This document shows positions 10,628 through 21,709 of a DNA stretch of 64,000 bases, one piece after another. The position numbers and the translations under genes were made by a program. This DNA comes from Coniochaeta sp. PMI_546 (taxonomy: Eukaryota; Ascomycota; Sordariomycetes; Coniochaetales; Coniochaetaceae), in the NCBI GenBank assembly GCA_021432605.1, contig MU271147.1, positions 1,922,001 to 1,986,000 of the forward strand, written 5' to 3'. The notes beneath the pieces are model-generated. The model worked only from the letters and a program-made list of their open reading frames with translations, had not been told where the DNA came from and searched no databases. Position 1 is the first letter of the stretch. Every line of letters begins with the position of its first letter.

Positions 10628-11407
10628 TTATTGGTAGATGTGATACTTGGACAAGAGCGATTTGGAGTTGGGACAGGGGGTTATCACTGGCATCTTCGAT
10701 TCGACAGTTACCTGACATGATAAGACAAGGTTGGAAATACAGGTTAGTGGTTTTGGGCTAGACGACCGGTAGCACGAAGCAGAGAAGTCATGGTAGTCTT
10801 GTACGTATTTTCGGAAGATGGTCGTTTTGAAGGATAATGATATGCCTATCCACACCTGGTGGCTCCGTCGTTGCCATACGAACCAAAAACTTGCTCTCAG
10901 TCTATGAGCCGAAAGGCTACATGGCTCGGTGGATATCAGTGTGTATTGCTTAATGTCTAGAAATGAATCTCCTTAACCACGGAGGTTCGTGTTGGCCTCC
11001 CAGAACCACCCTATCCCGTCCCAGCAAGAGTGCCTCGCCCGTATGCCTCACCCGTGTGGACGGAAACACAGTCTATCCCGTTCGCCCAACATATACCTGA
11101 GACCCAACACACCATCTCTCAACCAGGTTGATATCCTTCGCGTGTTACCCCTTGTCGAATGACCTTAAGTTGTGAGATGATGACATCTGACGCAGCAAGA
11201 ACGTGAACTGTGTCTAGATGGCATGGTACGGCCCAGTCTCGTTAGCTGGTCGAGTGTCTATCGGTACGAGTCAGCGAAAGTGCTTCCAATGAATTGTCAA
11301 GCTTAGACACAGTGATGATGCTAATTAATGGCCGAGTGTCATGTCCCATACGCTGAATGCCAACAGACCATTGTTTCGGGACATCAAACAAGATGAGCTT
11401 TAGGCAA
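10628..11407. other. Intergenic region between convergent genes
   Basis: This stretch holds the 3' flanks of ATG29 (+) and the small membrane-protein gene (-). I see no gene or repeat in it. Confidence 0.65.
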
Positions 11408-11770
11408 TCAGGGCAGGAAACCAGACGTATTTATTGACTCACCATGCCTGACATCCGGAGCAGTTCCAGCTCCAGCACCAATCTCCTTGGGCTCCTTCCA
11501 CGAGATAAACTTCCAGATCGGCGGCTTCTTGTCCACCCCGTCCTCCTCCCCAACGGCGCCCATCTCCATCAAGTCCTCGGCCCGCTTCCGTCGCACCTGC
11601 AGCTGGCGATAGTAGAACACCGCGAACACGACCAAGGCAAAAACCACCACCGCGCCGACGATGACGGCGATGTCTCCCGGGGTGATCTCGTGCGAGCCCG
11701 ATGACCCGCCCAGGTTGCTGGAGGGGTTCATGCTGGCTCCGTCGGCGGAGTCTGCGCCGTTGAAGGACAT
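11408..11770 (-). CDS. Small single-pass membrane protein, unrecognised
   Basis: I do not recognise a family. From the ATG at 11770 (context CACCATGT) the frame encodes 120 residues: a short Ser/Asn/Gly-rich N-terminus (MSFNGADSADGASMNPSSN), one strong membrane span (DIAVIVGAVVVFALVVFAVF) and a basic juxtamembrane stretch (RQLQVRRKRAEDL) predicting a cytosolic tail. There is no cleavable signal peptide in this form. The frame continues upstream to 12196, but that part has poor protein character and contains splice-like sites (CTAACCACAG near 12106-12116 and GTAAG just after it), so I treat it as spliced 5'UTR. A GTGAGT donor lies about 20 nt before the stop, so the true C-terminus may lie in a further exon that I cannot place. 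The basic-after-TM pattern resembles fungal plasma-membrane sensor-like proteins, but this is weak. Confidence 0.5.
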   Translation of the reverse strand: MSFNGADSADGASMNPSSNLGGSSGSHEITPGDIAVIVGAVVVFALVVFAVFYYRQLQVRRKRAEDLMEMGAVGEEDGVDKKPPIWKFISWKEPKEIGAGAGTAPDVRHGESINTSGFLP

Positions 11771-13614
11771 GGTGGATGAGGTACCCGGTGTTTGTGTGTG
11801 TTTGCCAGCAGGTCTGTTGGTGGGGGCAGATGGCCGCTGCGCTGGTGCGGGCTGCCGATGTGCAGATTGTGACGGCAGGGTGAGGACGTGAGGTGGGGAT
11901 CTGGCAAAAACGGCAAGAGTACCTGCAGGTGAAGACGGCGGGTCAGTTGACTGGAATCCATGAATAACCAGGAAGGAGACAGGAGGTTGTCTAGGGGCGG
12001 CGCGTTGGGACGGCGAGGCTGCTGCGAAGCGAGATTTGTGTGACGGTGTGGTTGACAGATCAAAGACGCGGGAGCGGAAAGCAGCAAGAAGTGTTTTCAT
12101 CTTACCTGTGGTTAGGGATGTTGGTGTATACTGTCGTCCCCTTGCCCGTGAGTTTGAGCTTGGGATGGTAGGTGTGTTTGTCGAGGACTCGACCAAAAAC
12201 TATTTGGACGAATAGACAACGTTCGAGGGAAATCAGAGACCTGAGAAGGGTCGCCAATGGCAACTGCCTGAGCTTCACCGTGGACACCTTTTTCGCACCG
12301 GCAATTCACTAGTCTTCGAGTAAGGCCACCGGAGTTGACCCGTCCATGAGACGACCAGAGCGCTGGGTTCAACGCGTAAAAGCTGCCAGCTACGTTTCCA
12401 CTTGAGTTGTGTCAGTCCTAAAAGGCGTGATGTTGAAACACGCGTAGAACAGACAAGAACTCAGCTTAGCTGGTCGCAATTCACATAAAGAGGCAAACTG
12501 ATGGATGGCTAAGCGGACATGGGCAAGGGGGCCAAATGCATCTTCCTGGCGGAGATCCATGCAGGTTATGTACATTGCTCCATTCCATAGCTCAGGATGT
12601 AGGGAAATACATGGGTAACACGACAATGCATCTTGAGTGGCATCAAGGGACGTTGGATGACTTATTATTGCAGGTTATCGCTATATCTCTGAGACCTGTT
12701 CAGGTCGAGCTGCGTACTAAAACACACTCCAATCTTAGATGCCTGGACGAGGGATGTAAACGTGTTATACAAGAAAACATGTTCACCTCGAACTAGTGGG
12801 CAGTGACGGGGACAGACGGCAAAGTCTTGCCTTACGTGTGCTGGTCGTAACGCCACACTGTACGGCCTGTACGGCAGAAGCAGCGAGGTGAATTCAAGCT
12901 TGAGTCTAGGACTCGGAGGAACTCAACGTGGGTGCCGGCCACTTTGTATCTTTGTTCATTGTGATGCAGGAAGGGAACGTAGACCTGTCAAACAGCGGCA
13001 TCACGAAGTCATCGAACCGTTTCGCTGCTCTGGGGTCGGTAGCAGCGGGACGCAGCAGCGGACGGCCTGTCGTACGACAAGCACGACACGGATAGGCGCG
13101 GCTGGGGCACGTCCATACTGCGTAATCCTGTTGTCCGACCTGGAACTGCCTGGTCGAGATCCATCCGAGACATTTCTCATGACCAATCGTGCTGGGGCGT
13201 GATTTGACGGGATGAGTAGACGCAAAGGATCGATAAACAAGCTCTTCATAGCTAGAAAATTCTGACGCCTGGATGGAAGCTGGAACGGTTTAATTGGGCA
13301 CATTGGTAATGAGAGCCAAGCCAAGGGGAGAGATACATGGAGCAATGGAAACAAGGGAAAGCTCTTGTAGTGCGAAGCACGCTTCCGAAGCAAACAAGAT
13401 CAAGCCTTTTCAGTGGGCGAAGATTGGTCTCGAAGCGTGCCACTCGGCGGGTGTTCAGGAATCACGAAAGTCTCGTCCTCGACATGCTTGATGGACCGAG
13501 GGACAAAGGTCAAAGGGGTTTTTCTTGTTAGCTACAACCAGTCAAAAACTCATCGATTGATTAATCAGAAATCCCATCCGTCAGTTCCCGATTGCGAATC
13601 AACAGCTAAGTGCT
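11771..13614. other. Long intergenic region with probable 5'UTR introns
   Basis: The proximal 430 bp (11771-12200) probably hold a spliced leader of the membrane-protein gene. The rest has no convincing coding potential. The P450 gene ends at 13615, so the right part is its 3' flank. Confidence 0.5.
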
Positions 13615-15402
13615 TTATGCTGGCGTCATCACAACCGGGCATCCACGAGCGAATGAGACTGTTAGGTTGGGCTGCAGACGCAGTTCATCGTCGTCCCTTG
13701 GCTCGATGGCCTTAAAGGCCTGAAATACGCGGAAGAGGACAAATGAGATCTGCGTCAGGGCAAACTGTTGGCCGATGCAGATGCGCGGCCCGCCAGAGAA
13801 GGGCACGTACTCCCATCTGTTTGCGGATGATCAGTCGATGGTCGTAGAGTCAGCAGAAGGCGCACTTACCCAGGACGAAGACCGTCGTCCTCCCACCTCT
13901 CTGGGCGGAACTCGTCTGCGTCAGGACCGTAGATGTCCGTCCTCCGTTGCATGCTCATCAGCGACCAGCGCACCGCCTGGCCTGCTGGTACGAGGACAGG
14001 CTGCTTCCCGTCCGGACCACCGCCGCGTGGGAGCACGGTGTCTTTGTTTGCTTTGCGGGAGTTTGTCGGCACTGGTGGAATGAGGCGCAGGCCTGTATGC
14101 ATGTGAGACTCAACTCAAGGGTAAAACTTGTCCAAGCGAGAGCCGAGACGCACCTTCCTTGATGATGTTGTTCAGATACTTCATGTTCTTGAGCTGCTCC
14201 CACGTCGGATCCTTGGCGCCGACGTTGGCAATCTCGTCCCGCAGTTTCTTGACGGCAGACGGGCTGCGAGCTAGATACCACAGAGCGGTAGTGATGGCCA
14301 TGGCAGTTGTGTCACGCCCTGCAATCATGACCGACAGCAGTTGGTCCATGAGATACTCCTCGGCATGGCCTTGATCCAGCAGCTCGTCGAGGAAGACGTA
14401 GCTGCGCTTCTTGGGCTCGCCCCGCGCCAGCCTCTCCTTTCTGTCGGCAGCGGCCTTTCTCAGGTAGGAGCGGATGAACTCCCGTTCTATCTTGATATTG
14501 GCGTCGAGGGCCTTGTTAGGCAACTTGAACAGTAACGGGTTGATGCGTCCCATCTTGGCGCACTCCTCGTTGGCAAGGTGGAAGGCTTTGATAAAGTCGT
14601 CCGCACCTGGCGCAGGGTTGTCCGTCAGCATGTTGGTGGAGTAACCGAGGAGGAAGTCTGAGGAAGAATCCATCGTCATGTCTTGCAACAGCTGCTGCAT
14701 GTCGACGGTACTTCCGTCAGTAGGGATCCTCCGGATCATGTTGGACGTGTGCTTGTCGAAACAAGCCAGGTCTGCCACCTGATCACGGACGAAGGAAGGG
14801 CGGATCATGGCCCTGTTGTGGTGCCAGGCTTCACCGTTGGTGGTGAAGACACTGTTGTTGCCGAGGATCGGCAGAGTTGCGAGGAGACGAGGTCCACCTA
14901 TGGGGAAGTTCTCGAACTTGGTGCCCAGTATCGCCTTGATGTTCTCAGGTTCGTTTGTCAGGAGAATCCATTCGCCGCCGAGAGTGAGGTGGTAGTGGGT
15001 GCCATACTTGGCCAGGCGCTCCGATATCCACTGGATGGCAGAGAACGTCTTCAGCCTCGGAACGGCCTGCAGAACCAGGTCGAGGCCGAGGATGGGGTCC
15101 TTGTGCGGGTAGACTGGCACGATGCCACAGCCGAGAGCGCGCGCTCGGCGGTAGAAGTTGTATTTGCGGCAGGAGCTCGCGAGGAGCTTGGCCACAAGGA
15201 CCAGCAGTCCGCCATGAAGTAGAAGAGTGAAGGTCTGCAGCTTTGGGCTTGATGCGAGCCGAAAGACAGTGTACACTTCCCAGAGTGTCAGTGGAAAGGC
15301 TGCCATGGCCACAGAGGCATGGAAGCCAGGGTGCTGGTCTAATTGGCGGATCTTGTCCATCTTGAAGATGGCTTCACTAAGGTGTTGAAGATGTCTTGAC
15401 AA
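13615..15402 (-). CDS. Cytochrome P450, CYP52-like
   Basis: Haem-thiolate monooxygenase of the ER membrane, most like the fungal CYP52 group of alkane and fatty-acid hydroxylases; the substrate is inferred from family only. Exons (minus strand) are 15402-14154, 14092-13870 and 13816-13615, giving 557 residues. The N-terminus has hydrophobic segments ([12 protein letters not shown] and [16 protein letters not shown]). The I-helix is [17 protein letters not shown], the K-helix ExxR is E-G-L-R, the PERF region is FRPERWEDD, and the haem loop is [12 protein letters not shown] with the Cys ligand. The first intron interrupts the ExxR motif, between the E codon and the codon for the next residue. 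A second in-frame Met at 15360 ([13 protein letters not shown]) is an equally good start. No pathway neighbours are evident; the flanks are gene-poor. Confidence 0.88.
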
Positions 15403-16745
15403 CTTTCACCTGAGGGGTAGCAGCTATGAAAAGCTGCGGAATGAAGCTCTAGAAGATGTCAGGTCAATGTGATCGACATGACCAACCTTGATCGCTGGTC
15501 AGGTCGATCGAAGCTACTTTATGTAGAAATACGCCTCCTGACAAGTAAGAAATGTTGGAGGTCAAGGAAGGCAAGTCGCAAGGTGAGAACCAATTCACAT
15601 GTCCATACCTATACGGCCCATACATACCCCTCCAGGCCAAGATGTCACCTTGACATCGCCGCATCAATCCCGCATACCATGGTAGTACAGTTGGAGATGA
15701 TGAGAGGCCCCTTGATGCTCGCTCCCCACTTCGTCCCGAGGCAAATTTCGACGTCTTTTCAGGGTCATTGCGAGCGACAGACACCCATCAGTGCCGTTCA
15801 ATACGACGCTAGAAACTTGATGAATGCTTGCTCCCTCCCGCCAAGGGGGTCCAAAACAGCAACTCCGAAGGCTGAATGGGACAAACAGACAAAAACTGCA
15901 AATGTAACCGTTACTTATTTCATGCTTACCGGACTGCGCACGCTGTCATATAGCAGGAAGCTGACGATGGTTTTCTCCTATTACCGCTTGGCATCTTCAT
16001 CGTGGCTGCTGGAGGCTCGCATCTTGCTTTCAGTGTTACGGGAGGCATGGTGTCAATGGCGCCTTCGTACTTGCGACGCATGGACCGTTTAGGCTTGTCA
16101 AACCTTCCATGGCAGACGAGCCTTGAGCATACGACTTGCCAAGGAAGATGCTCTCTGTGTTATTGGCTGTCGAGTACGAGCAGCTGATCAGGACTACCTA
16201 AATGCGTCCTCTGCAGCTAGCAGACTTGAATGCACCAAGACATGACACAAGGTACCTATATCTGTAAGGTAGTTCTAATGAATGCATTAGGATTGTTATG
16301 TAAGATACAAGAGTACGTGATACAAGAGTACGTACTACCTTTGAGTGAGTTCTGCCATGTCACACCGCTCGTCTTATCAGCGGATCAACGTCACAAGGCA
16401 ACCCCGGAATTTGAGGAGTGCGATAAGGCAGGCGCAGTTCGTTTGAAGTCGCGAACGTTCTTTTGCATTGTACCATACTATGTGCTAAGGTAAGGTACCT
16501 ATTAGACATCACGCAAGATGAGTCTGGACTTTATTACATCGCATCCAGAGCATACCAACCATTTCTTTGCTCTATAGTCGCTTGAGGGCATCACATACCT
16601 GTGTGCTTGACTCGAGGCTTTCAATACATATCAGCTGACTTTGCGATACTCTCGAATCCCCAATCTACAAAGTAAACAAACCGAACCGAGTCACCTCACC
16701 AAGTCTACCAACTCCACCAATCCCACCACAATCGCCAATCCAACC
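15403..16745. other. Intergenic region with a short direct repeat
   Basis: This is the 5' flank of the P450 gene (-) and of IVY1 (+). It carries the recurring GGTACC motif at 16251-16272 and 16485-16500 and a perfect 15-bp tandem duplication at 16304-16333. I see no gene. A run of CCAACTCCACCAATCCCACC just before the IVY1 start looks like a leader. Confidence 0.6.
16304..16333. repeat. 15-bp direct tandem repeat, two copies
   Basis: The unit gatacaagagtacgt occurs twice without a gap (16304-16318 and 16319-16333). It lies about 410 bp upstream of IVY1 and is non-coding as far as I can tell. Confidence 0.8.
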
Positions 16746-18242
16746 ATGGCACCTCACGAAGGCGACACACCACCCTCCCCCTCCCAACTACCCCCCGTCC
16801 CAGCATCCCCAACCTTCACCTACGCCTCAACCACAAACCCGCTATCAAGCTACAACCTCCCCCTCCCCCCGCCCCCGCGGCCCCCTCACGCAGTCCTCAC
16901 CAAGACCGACCTCGACAACTCGACCACCGCCTACACCTCCCTCCTCTCCACCGCAAAGTCCTACCGCCAAGCCCTAGCCACCCTATCCACCGCCGCGTCC
17001 TCCTTCGGCTCCGCCCTCGAGTCCTGCGCCCGCCTAAAAGAAGCCCGCGCCGACATCCTCTCCCCCTCCTCCACCACCTCCTCCTCCGCCCCGGGAGCGG
17101 CGGGCACCACCTCCGACCCCCTCCTGGCAGCCGCAGGCCTACAGCACCTGATCGCAAACCACCACCAGATCCTCTCCGAGACCCTCTACCGCTCCTTCGA
17201 GGTCCCCCTCCTCCACGAGCTGGACAAGTGGCGCGCCGCCGTCTCCGACGAAGAGGAAGGCTACCAGACCGCCATCCGCGCCCAGTCGCGCGAGATCCGC
17301 CGGCTCGAGAAGGAAGGCCTCAAGCTGCACCGCCAGCGCCGCCCGAGGGACGTGGCCAGGTTCCGCGAGCACCTGGTCGAGCTGACCGCCAAGCTGGACG
17401 GCCTGACGGCCATCCACGGCGAGCACGCCCGGACCTTGCTCCGCGAGAGCCAGGAGACGAGCCTCCGCATCGTTGACGCCAGCTGCAGCCTCGTCAGGGC
17501 CGAGATCGACATCTTCGAGTCCCTGGCCCGGAAGGGCTGGACGGGCGGCGGGCTCGAGGACGTGCTGGAGAAGGGCGTCGATCTGTTCGCTGCCGAGGAC
17601 GGTGGGGCCGGGGCCGGGGCGGTCGGTGAGGGCGGGGAGCCGGGGGAGGAGGGGGGTCTGTTTAGTATCCTGCCGCCGAAGAGCATACTTGCCGACTCGG
17701 CCTCGGAGAACAACACTGTTTCCACGGTTAGGGCGGTGGGCGGCGCGCATGGGAGGAGCGATAGTCTGATGGACTACCCGGGAGATCTGCGGTATCAGAG
17801 CATGGCTGGGGCGGTGTCCGACAGAGGTCCGGTTGCTGCGGGCCCGGGTGATGGTGACAGTGTGTTTTCCGAGTTCAACCGGCCCAGGGGCGGGGGGCCA
17901 AGGCCGTTCAGCCCGCAGCCGATGCCGCTGAGGATCAATCCCGATGGGCTGATTACCGGGAGTTACGAGGAGCCGACACTGCTTGGTGGCAGCACTGCTG
18001 CGGAGCCCTCGGGGCTGAGTAGTGTAGATGACGAAGGAGGGAAAGGGGGGCAGCAAGACGGTGTTGTCATCCCGGCTAGAGACGAGGACGAGCAGCCGTG
18101 GCGGGACGAGGGGCTGGCCAGCGAGACGGAAAGTGAAACTCGGGAACAGGGAGCGCAGAGTCAGCGGCCGAGTCTGAGTTCGCAGGGGTCTCGGCGGCTT
18201 GAACGCAGATGGAGCGTTACGGAGGACGTTGAGTCACCGTGA
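16746..18242 (+). CDS. IVY1: Ivy1-like I-BAR phospholipid-binding protein
   Basis: In yeast, Ivy1 is an inverted-BAR protein of the vacuole membrane that binds phospholipids, Vps33 and the Rab Ypt7 and links to vacuolar TORC1. This is a single exon of 498 residues. I chose ATG 16746 (CCAACCATGG), not the upstream in-frame ATG at 16641, for its context. After a Pro-rich N-terminus, the conserved helical domain starts at VLTKTDLDNSTTAYTSLLST and continues through KSYRQALATLSTAASSFGSA and ESCARLKEARAD, then HHQILSETLYRSFEVPLLHE, and long charged helices to ESLARKGWTGG (about residues 55-275). The remaining 220 residues are Gly/Ser/Glu-rich and look disordered. A short Ser/Gly insert interrupts the BAR helices near residue 105. 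Localisation to vacuole or endosome is inferred from the family. Confidence 0.87.
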   Translation: MAPHEGDTPPSPSQLPPVPASPTFTYASTTNPLSSYNLPLPPPPRPPHAVLTKTDLDNSTTAYTSLLSTAKSYRQALATLSTAASSFGSALESCARLKEARADILSPSSTTSSSAPGAAGTTSDPLLAAAGLQHLIANHHQILSETLYRSFEVPLLHELDKWRAAVSDEEEGYQTAIRAQSREIRRLEKEGLKLHRQRRPRDVARFREHLVELTAKLDGLTAIHGEHARTLLRESQETSLRIVDASCSLVRAEIDIFESLARKGWTGGGLEDVLEKGVDLFAAEDGGAGAGAVGEGGEPGEEGGLFSILPPKSILADSASENNTVSTVRAVGGAHGRSDSLMDYPGDLRYQSMAGAVSDRGPVAAGPGDGDSVFSEFNRPRGGGPRPFSPQPMPLRINPDGLITGSYEEPTLLGGSTAAEPSGLSSVDDEGGKGGQQDGVVIPARDEDEQPWRDEGLASETESETREQGAQSQRPSLSSQGSRRLERRWSVTEDVESP

Positions 18243-18622
18243 GCAGGGCATGTATGGGAGGGTAAAAGGTTTTGGTTCAGTCGCGTGGCTTGGATGGACG
18301 GAGAAAGCATCGGTCGTTTATACCCTCCATGTATGATTCTTTTTTGCTTTACTGATCGTTGGTTCAGTATGACCTTTCGACACCATTCTATTACAGCAAA
18401 AGCGACGCTAGGTCGATTTGCTCCTATAAGCACCGGTTTGCTATTGGATATATGTACAATGCTTCCTTCCGCATAGAATGCACGGCGCTGGCCTGTTGTC
18501 GCGGCCGTTGGAATACTATGTTGCTCCTTTTACGCCTGCAAAACACCCCAAACTCCAACCCTCTATTGCAATTACCAATGACACTACGTCACCAAAACCA
18601 CGTCGCCAACACGCTAATGCGT
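18243..18622. other. Intergenic region between convergent genes
   Basis: This stretch holds only the 3' flanks of IVY1 (+) and the nucleoporin gene (-). I see nothing else in it. Confidence 0.65.
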
Positions 18623-19927
18623 CTAGTCATCCTTGTCCGCATTCAGTATCTCGCCGCCAAACAGCGCAAAGTACAAGTCGAGCCAGCAGATCAGCTTCCA
18701 GTACAGGCTGGCCCTGTCCCAGTCAAACTCCCCCGTCTCGGTGCGCGGCACCTCGTTCCCGATCATGGAACCGCTAAACCACCTCAGGAAGGGGATCATG
18801 TTGAGCAAGCGCTGGGTGAGGGACTGCTGCGGGAGGAGGGCCTGCTCGGCCGGGAGGAGCCTAACCTTCCGCGCCGTGGGGATCGTCCTGCAGAACTCGC
18901 TCTGCGCCTGCTTCTCCAGTGCGTCGCTGCCGGTTGTTGTCGCGACTGTGACACCGCCGGTGATGGTCGCTGATGATGTGGCCGAGGACAGGGTGGCCGT
19001 CTCGCTGGCGGAAGTGATAGTAGCGCTGTCCGCTGTGCGAGAAGATATGGGCGATGTGTCGAGTTCCATGGCCCTGAGCCCGCGACGCCCGGAGAATGAC
19101 GAGTTCTTGGCGTGGCTCTGTCTCCGCGGTCCGTTGTGAGATGGTGATCTGAGTCTGTCGTCCATCAAATCACCAATGGATGCATCGAGTATCGCCTCGT
19201 CGCGCGTGGGCGGGATGCCGTGGTACGGCTCTGCGTAGACCATGTGTCCGAGGATGCTCAGCGGCGACGCAGAGATAGCCAGGTCTGCCGCTTCGGCAGA
19301 CTCGAATGTGACCTTGACCCAGTGCTCCCCGCCATCGGCCTTGTTGACCTTGGCTCTCTCCTCCGGCGTCAAGGCTCGTCGTCGCGTGTAAGCTGGGTCG
19401 CGGAGCTCAGACTTGTAGCGCCGCTGCTCAATGGGCGGGTCGCGGGGGTAGTCCTCGCATATCCGGCCTGCGACCTGCTCGAAGCGGTCGATGGCGGCGT
19501 ATTGTTGTAGGGCGGAGCGGTAGCCTCGCAGGATGACTTCGGTGGGCTCCTTTTGCGCGGGGGCAAACCGTGTTGCCGGGACGGACGCGGAGTTGTCGTC
19601 GGATGGCTGAGAGCTGCTCACCTTCCGGGTGGTAGTGTCGTCTGGCGAGGTCGAGCTTGTCTGCGCCTGGTTCTGTATCCAGCTGGAGAAGACCTTGTCG
19701 GCTGCGGCGATGGTCGGGTCTTCACGCCGCGCAGGTGTCGCTGTCTTTGACCTCGACCTCCGTGACGACTTGCCGAAGGAGCCCGACTCTGCTGCTGCTC
19801 TCCGCGAGCGCTTGCTGCTGGTGTGCTCGTCTTGGTGGGGGAAGACCATGGCGTATGGTCTCTGGATGCCGTCGTCGCCGACGTATAGCTCGTCGTCTGG
19901 GACGTTATGGAGGATGAGAGGTGCCAT
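18623..19927 (-). CDS. NUP53: Nucleoporin of the Nup53/Nup35 (MPPN RRM) family
   Basis: Component of the inner ring of the nuclear pore complex (Nup53/Asm4 in yeast, Nup40 in S. pombe, Nup35 in animals). Single exon, 434 residues, starting [19 protein letters not shown]. The MPPN-type RRM fold spans about residues 130-245: [20 protein letters not shown], then [11 protein letters not shown], then [20 protein letters not shown] and [14 protein letters not shown]. This fold works in dimerisation, not RNA binding. The N-terminus is basic and Ser-rich. The C-terminus is conserved among filamentous fungi and ends in an amphipathic stretch ([20 protein letters not shown]) that could dip into the nuclear membrane, as in yeast Nup53. 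Family placement is good; the choice between the two yeast paralog names is arbitrary. Confidence 0.87.
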   Translation of the reverse strand: MAPLILHNVPDDELYVGDDGIQRPYAMVFPHQDEHTSSKRSRRAAAESGSFGKSSRRSRSKTATPARREDPTIAAADKVFSSWIQNQAQTSSTSPDDTTTRKVSSSQPSDDNSASVPATRFAPAQKEPTEVILRGYRSALQQYAAIDRFEQVAGRICEDYPRDPPIEQRRYKSELRDPAYTRRRALTPEERAKVNKADGGEHWVKVTFESAEAADLAISASPLSILGHMVYAEPYHGIPPTRDEAILDASIGDLMDDRLRSPSHNGPRRQSHAKNSSFSGRRGLRAMELDTSPISSRTADSATITSASETATLSSATSSATITGGVTVATTTGSDALEKQAQSEFCRTIPTARKVRLLPAEQALLPQQSLTQRLLNMIPFLRWFSGSMIGNEVPRTETGEFDWDRASLYWKLICWLDLYFALFGGEILNADKDD

Positions 19928-20859
19928 TTCGGGCGAAGTCGACGTGGCTGAAATCGAGTTTTGACTGAATAGAGTTTCTGTTGGCCACGAATGCTACAGA
20001 TAGTGACGTGCGAATGACGCTTCGAGGTCCGAAGGCTGTCGAGTTTTTGCTAAAATATTGGCTCCAACAAAGTCCCAAACGCGAGTAGAAATTCTGGCCC
20101 AGCAACAGGTTGGACGCACTGCCAGGGACGCCTCCAACTTTCTTGGAGCTCCGATGGAAAGTGGTCAGTGCTGTAAATGGATGGACCCACAGAGTACGTA
20201 CACTAGTTTAGTACCCTCCTGAACGCTACCGGTACCTTAAAACACAGTAAATCTAATCTACACCTACCTGACTCTTAAACCCTTTTGTACTAGGAGGTTT
20301 TTGGTACAATTTCTATAATAGTCTTCATGGCGTGTCGTAAAGCTCTATCGTGGTATAGGATGCCCACTAAGAAGAAGGTGATAGAGACGAGGGCCTTCGT
20401 ACTATGCCGTGCGAAATGAGCTCGTTCTGGTCCTTCCGCATCGGCCTGAGGCAAGGTAGTGACTTCTAGACCGTGTGTCAAGGCAAAGAGAGATAAGCTA
20501 GTCTTGTTGTTGCTCTGAATCCTTAACGGGGTTCTCTTAGGGAACGAAAGTCACGGCAACCTTAGTCGAGCAGGCAGATTCCCAAGTGTCTCGGAGGCAC
20601 ATGAAATCTCCCGTCTCAGGGAAACGGAAACATATCAGGCTAACAAACAGGTACACCGGTATACTCGAAGCTAGGGGTAGGCACATCAGCCCAACGCTGC
20701 CAATAGGTTCCAAATACATCCTCCAAATGCATCATCCAGTTTCACCATCCATCTCCTTCTCACCATCCTTTTCCAAGTCCTGAATAACTCTCCCCAATCC
20801 ATCAATCTTGCACCTCGACTCCCAAGCCAGCTCTCCCCTCAAACACAACACCCCTTCCT
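19928..20859. other. Intergenic region
   Basis: This stretch holds the 5' flank of NUP53 (-) and the 3' flank of the CFEM-like gene (-). It has one GGTACC motif at 20227-20240. I see no gene. Confidence 0.6.
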
Positions 20860-21709
20860 CTACAACAAAGCAACAACAACCCCGACAGCCCCCAACGCAA
20901 CACCCACGACCTTAACAGCCGCATTTCCCCCCAGCCCAGCAGCAGCAGCATCACTACCCCCCGCAGGACTAGTAACAGCAGCACCCAGCGTCCCCAGCGT
21001 CGTCGTCGAGCTCACATCCCCGCTAACCGCGACCGCCACCGTAGCCGGCCCCGTGATGACAGTCGCCGCACTGCCCACGGTGACAGTAGCCGTGACAGTA
21101 GGCACCGTCCGCGTAGTCCAGCTCCACGCCGTGCCCCACTGTCCCCACGGCCCGTCGCCGTCCCCGCCCCAGCCCCCCGGACCCCCGGCCCAGGGCGACC
21201 CGCCACCCCACTCGCACCCGGTCACAGTGTACACCCCGCCGGACCAGGTCTGGGTCCCGCTCCAGCCGCCCGGGGGTCCGTAGTGCCCTACCCCCGGAGG
21301 GTGGCCGAAGGGGTGGCCCGTGCCGGTGTAGGCCGGGGCGGAGAAGGTGTACACCCCTGTGCTGCCGGCCGAGGAACAGGATGACCACTGGGAGCAGAGG
21401 GAGGAGGAGAGGGAGGAGTAGGAGGAGTATGCGGTGGGTGTGGCGCTGCAGGCGGAGGAGAGGCAGGAGGCTACCGAGGCGCCTTGGGTTGCGGTGCAGT
21501 AGGTCCCTGGGGACGGCCAGGCGGTCGGTGAGGCGGAGGACCAGGCTGATGATAGGCAGGAGTGCTAGGGGGTTGTAAGTGACTGTCGGGTAGAGGAAGG
21601 AGGGAGAGGGTCATGGTCAGGGACTTACTGCGCACTCAGGAGCTCCGTCCCACCATGTTGCTTGGGAGAGGGCTGCTGAGCCTATGAGGGCTAGTGTGGA
21701 TGACCTCAT
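20860..21709 (-). CDS. Secreted GPI-anchored Cys-rich (CFEM-like) protein
   Basis: Predicted cell-surface protein of 261 residues. Exons (minus strand) are 21709-21629 and 21564-20860. Exon 1 encodes the signal peptide MRSSTLALIGSAALSQATWW and then APECA; the intron falls directly after it, and exon 2 continues HSCLSSA, so the junction creates P-x-C-x3-C. Further Cys follow in YC, ASC, SAC, SLC and SSC, and one in VTGCEWGG: eight in all in the mature chain. This resembles CFEM domains, which can bind haem or adhere to hosts, but the usual D-x-x-C core is not clear. A Gly/Trp/Pro-rich centre (GGWSGTQTWSGGVYTVTG), a Thr/Val-rich region (TVPTVTATVTVGSAATVITG) and a hydrophobic C-terminus (KVVGVALGAVGVVVALL) after small residues fit a GPI-anchor signal. 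Function unknown. The minus-strand upstream region (about 21785-21945) is AT-rich and offers TATA-like boxes. Confidence 0.75.

Noticed and set aside
11771-12196. N-terminal extension of the small membrane protein
   Set aside because: It is in frame but poor in protein character and full of splice-like sites; better explained as a spliced 5' leader.
17139-18056. 305-codon minus-strand frame
   Set aside because: It is the complement of the GC-rich IVY1 exon, with no domain and no promoter-like context.
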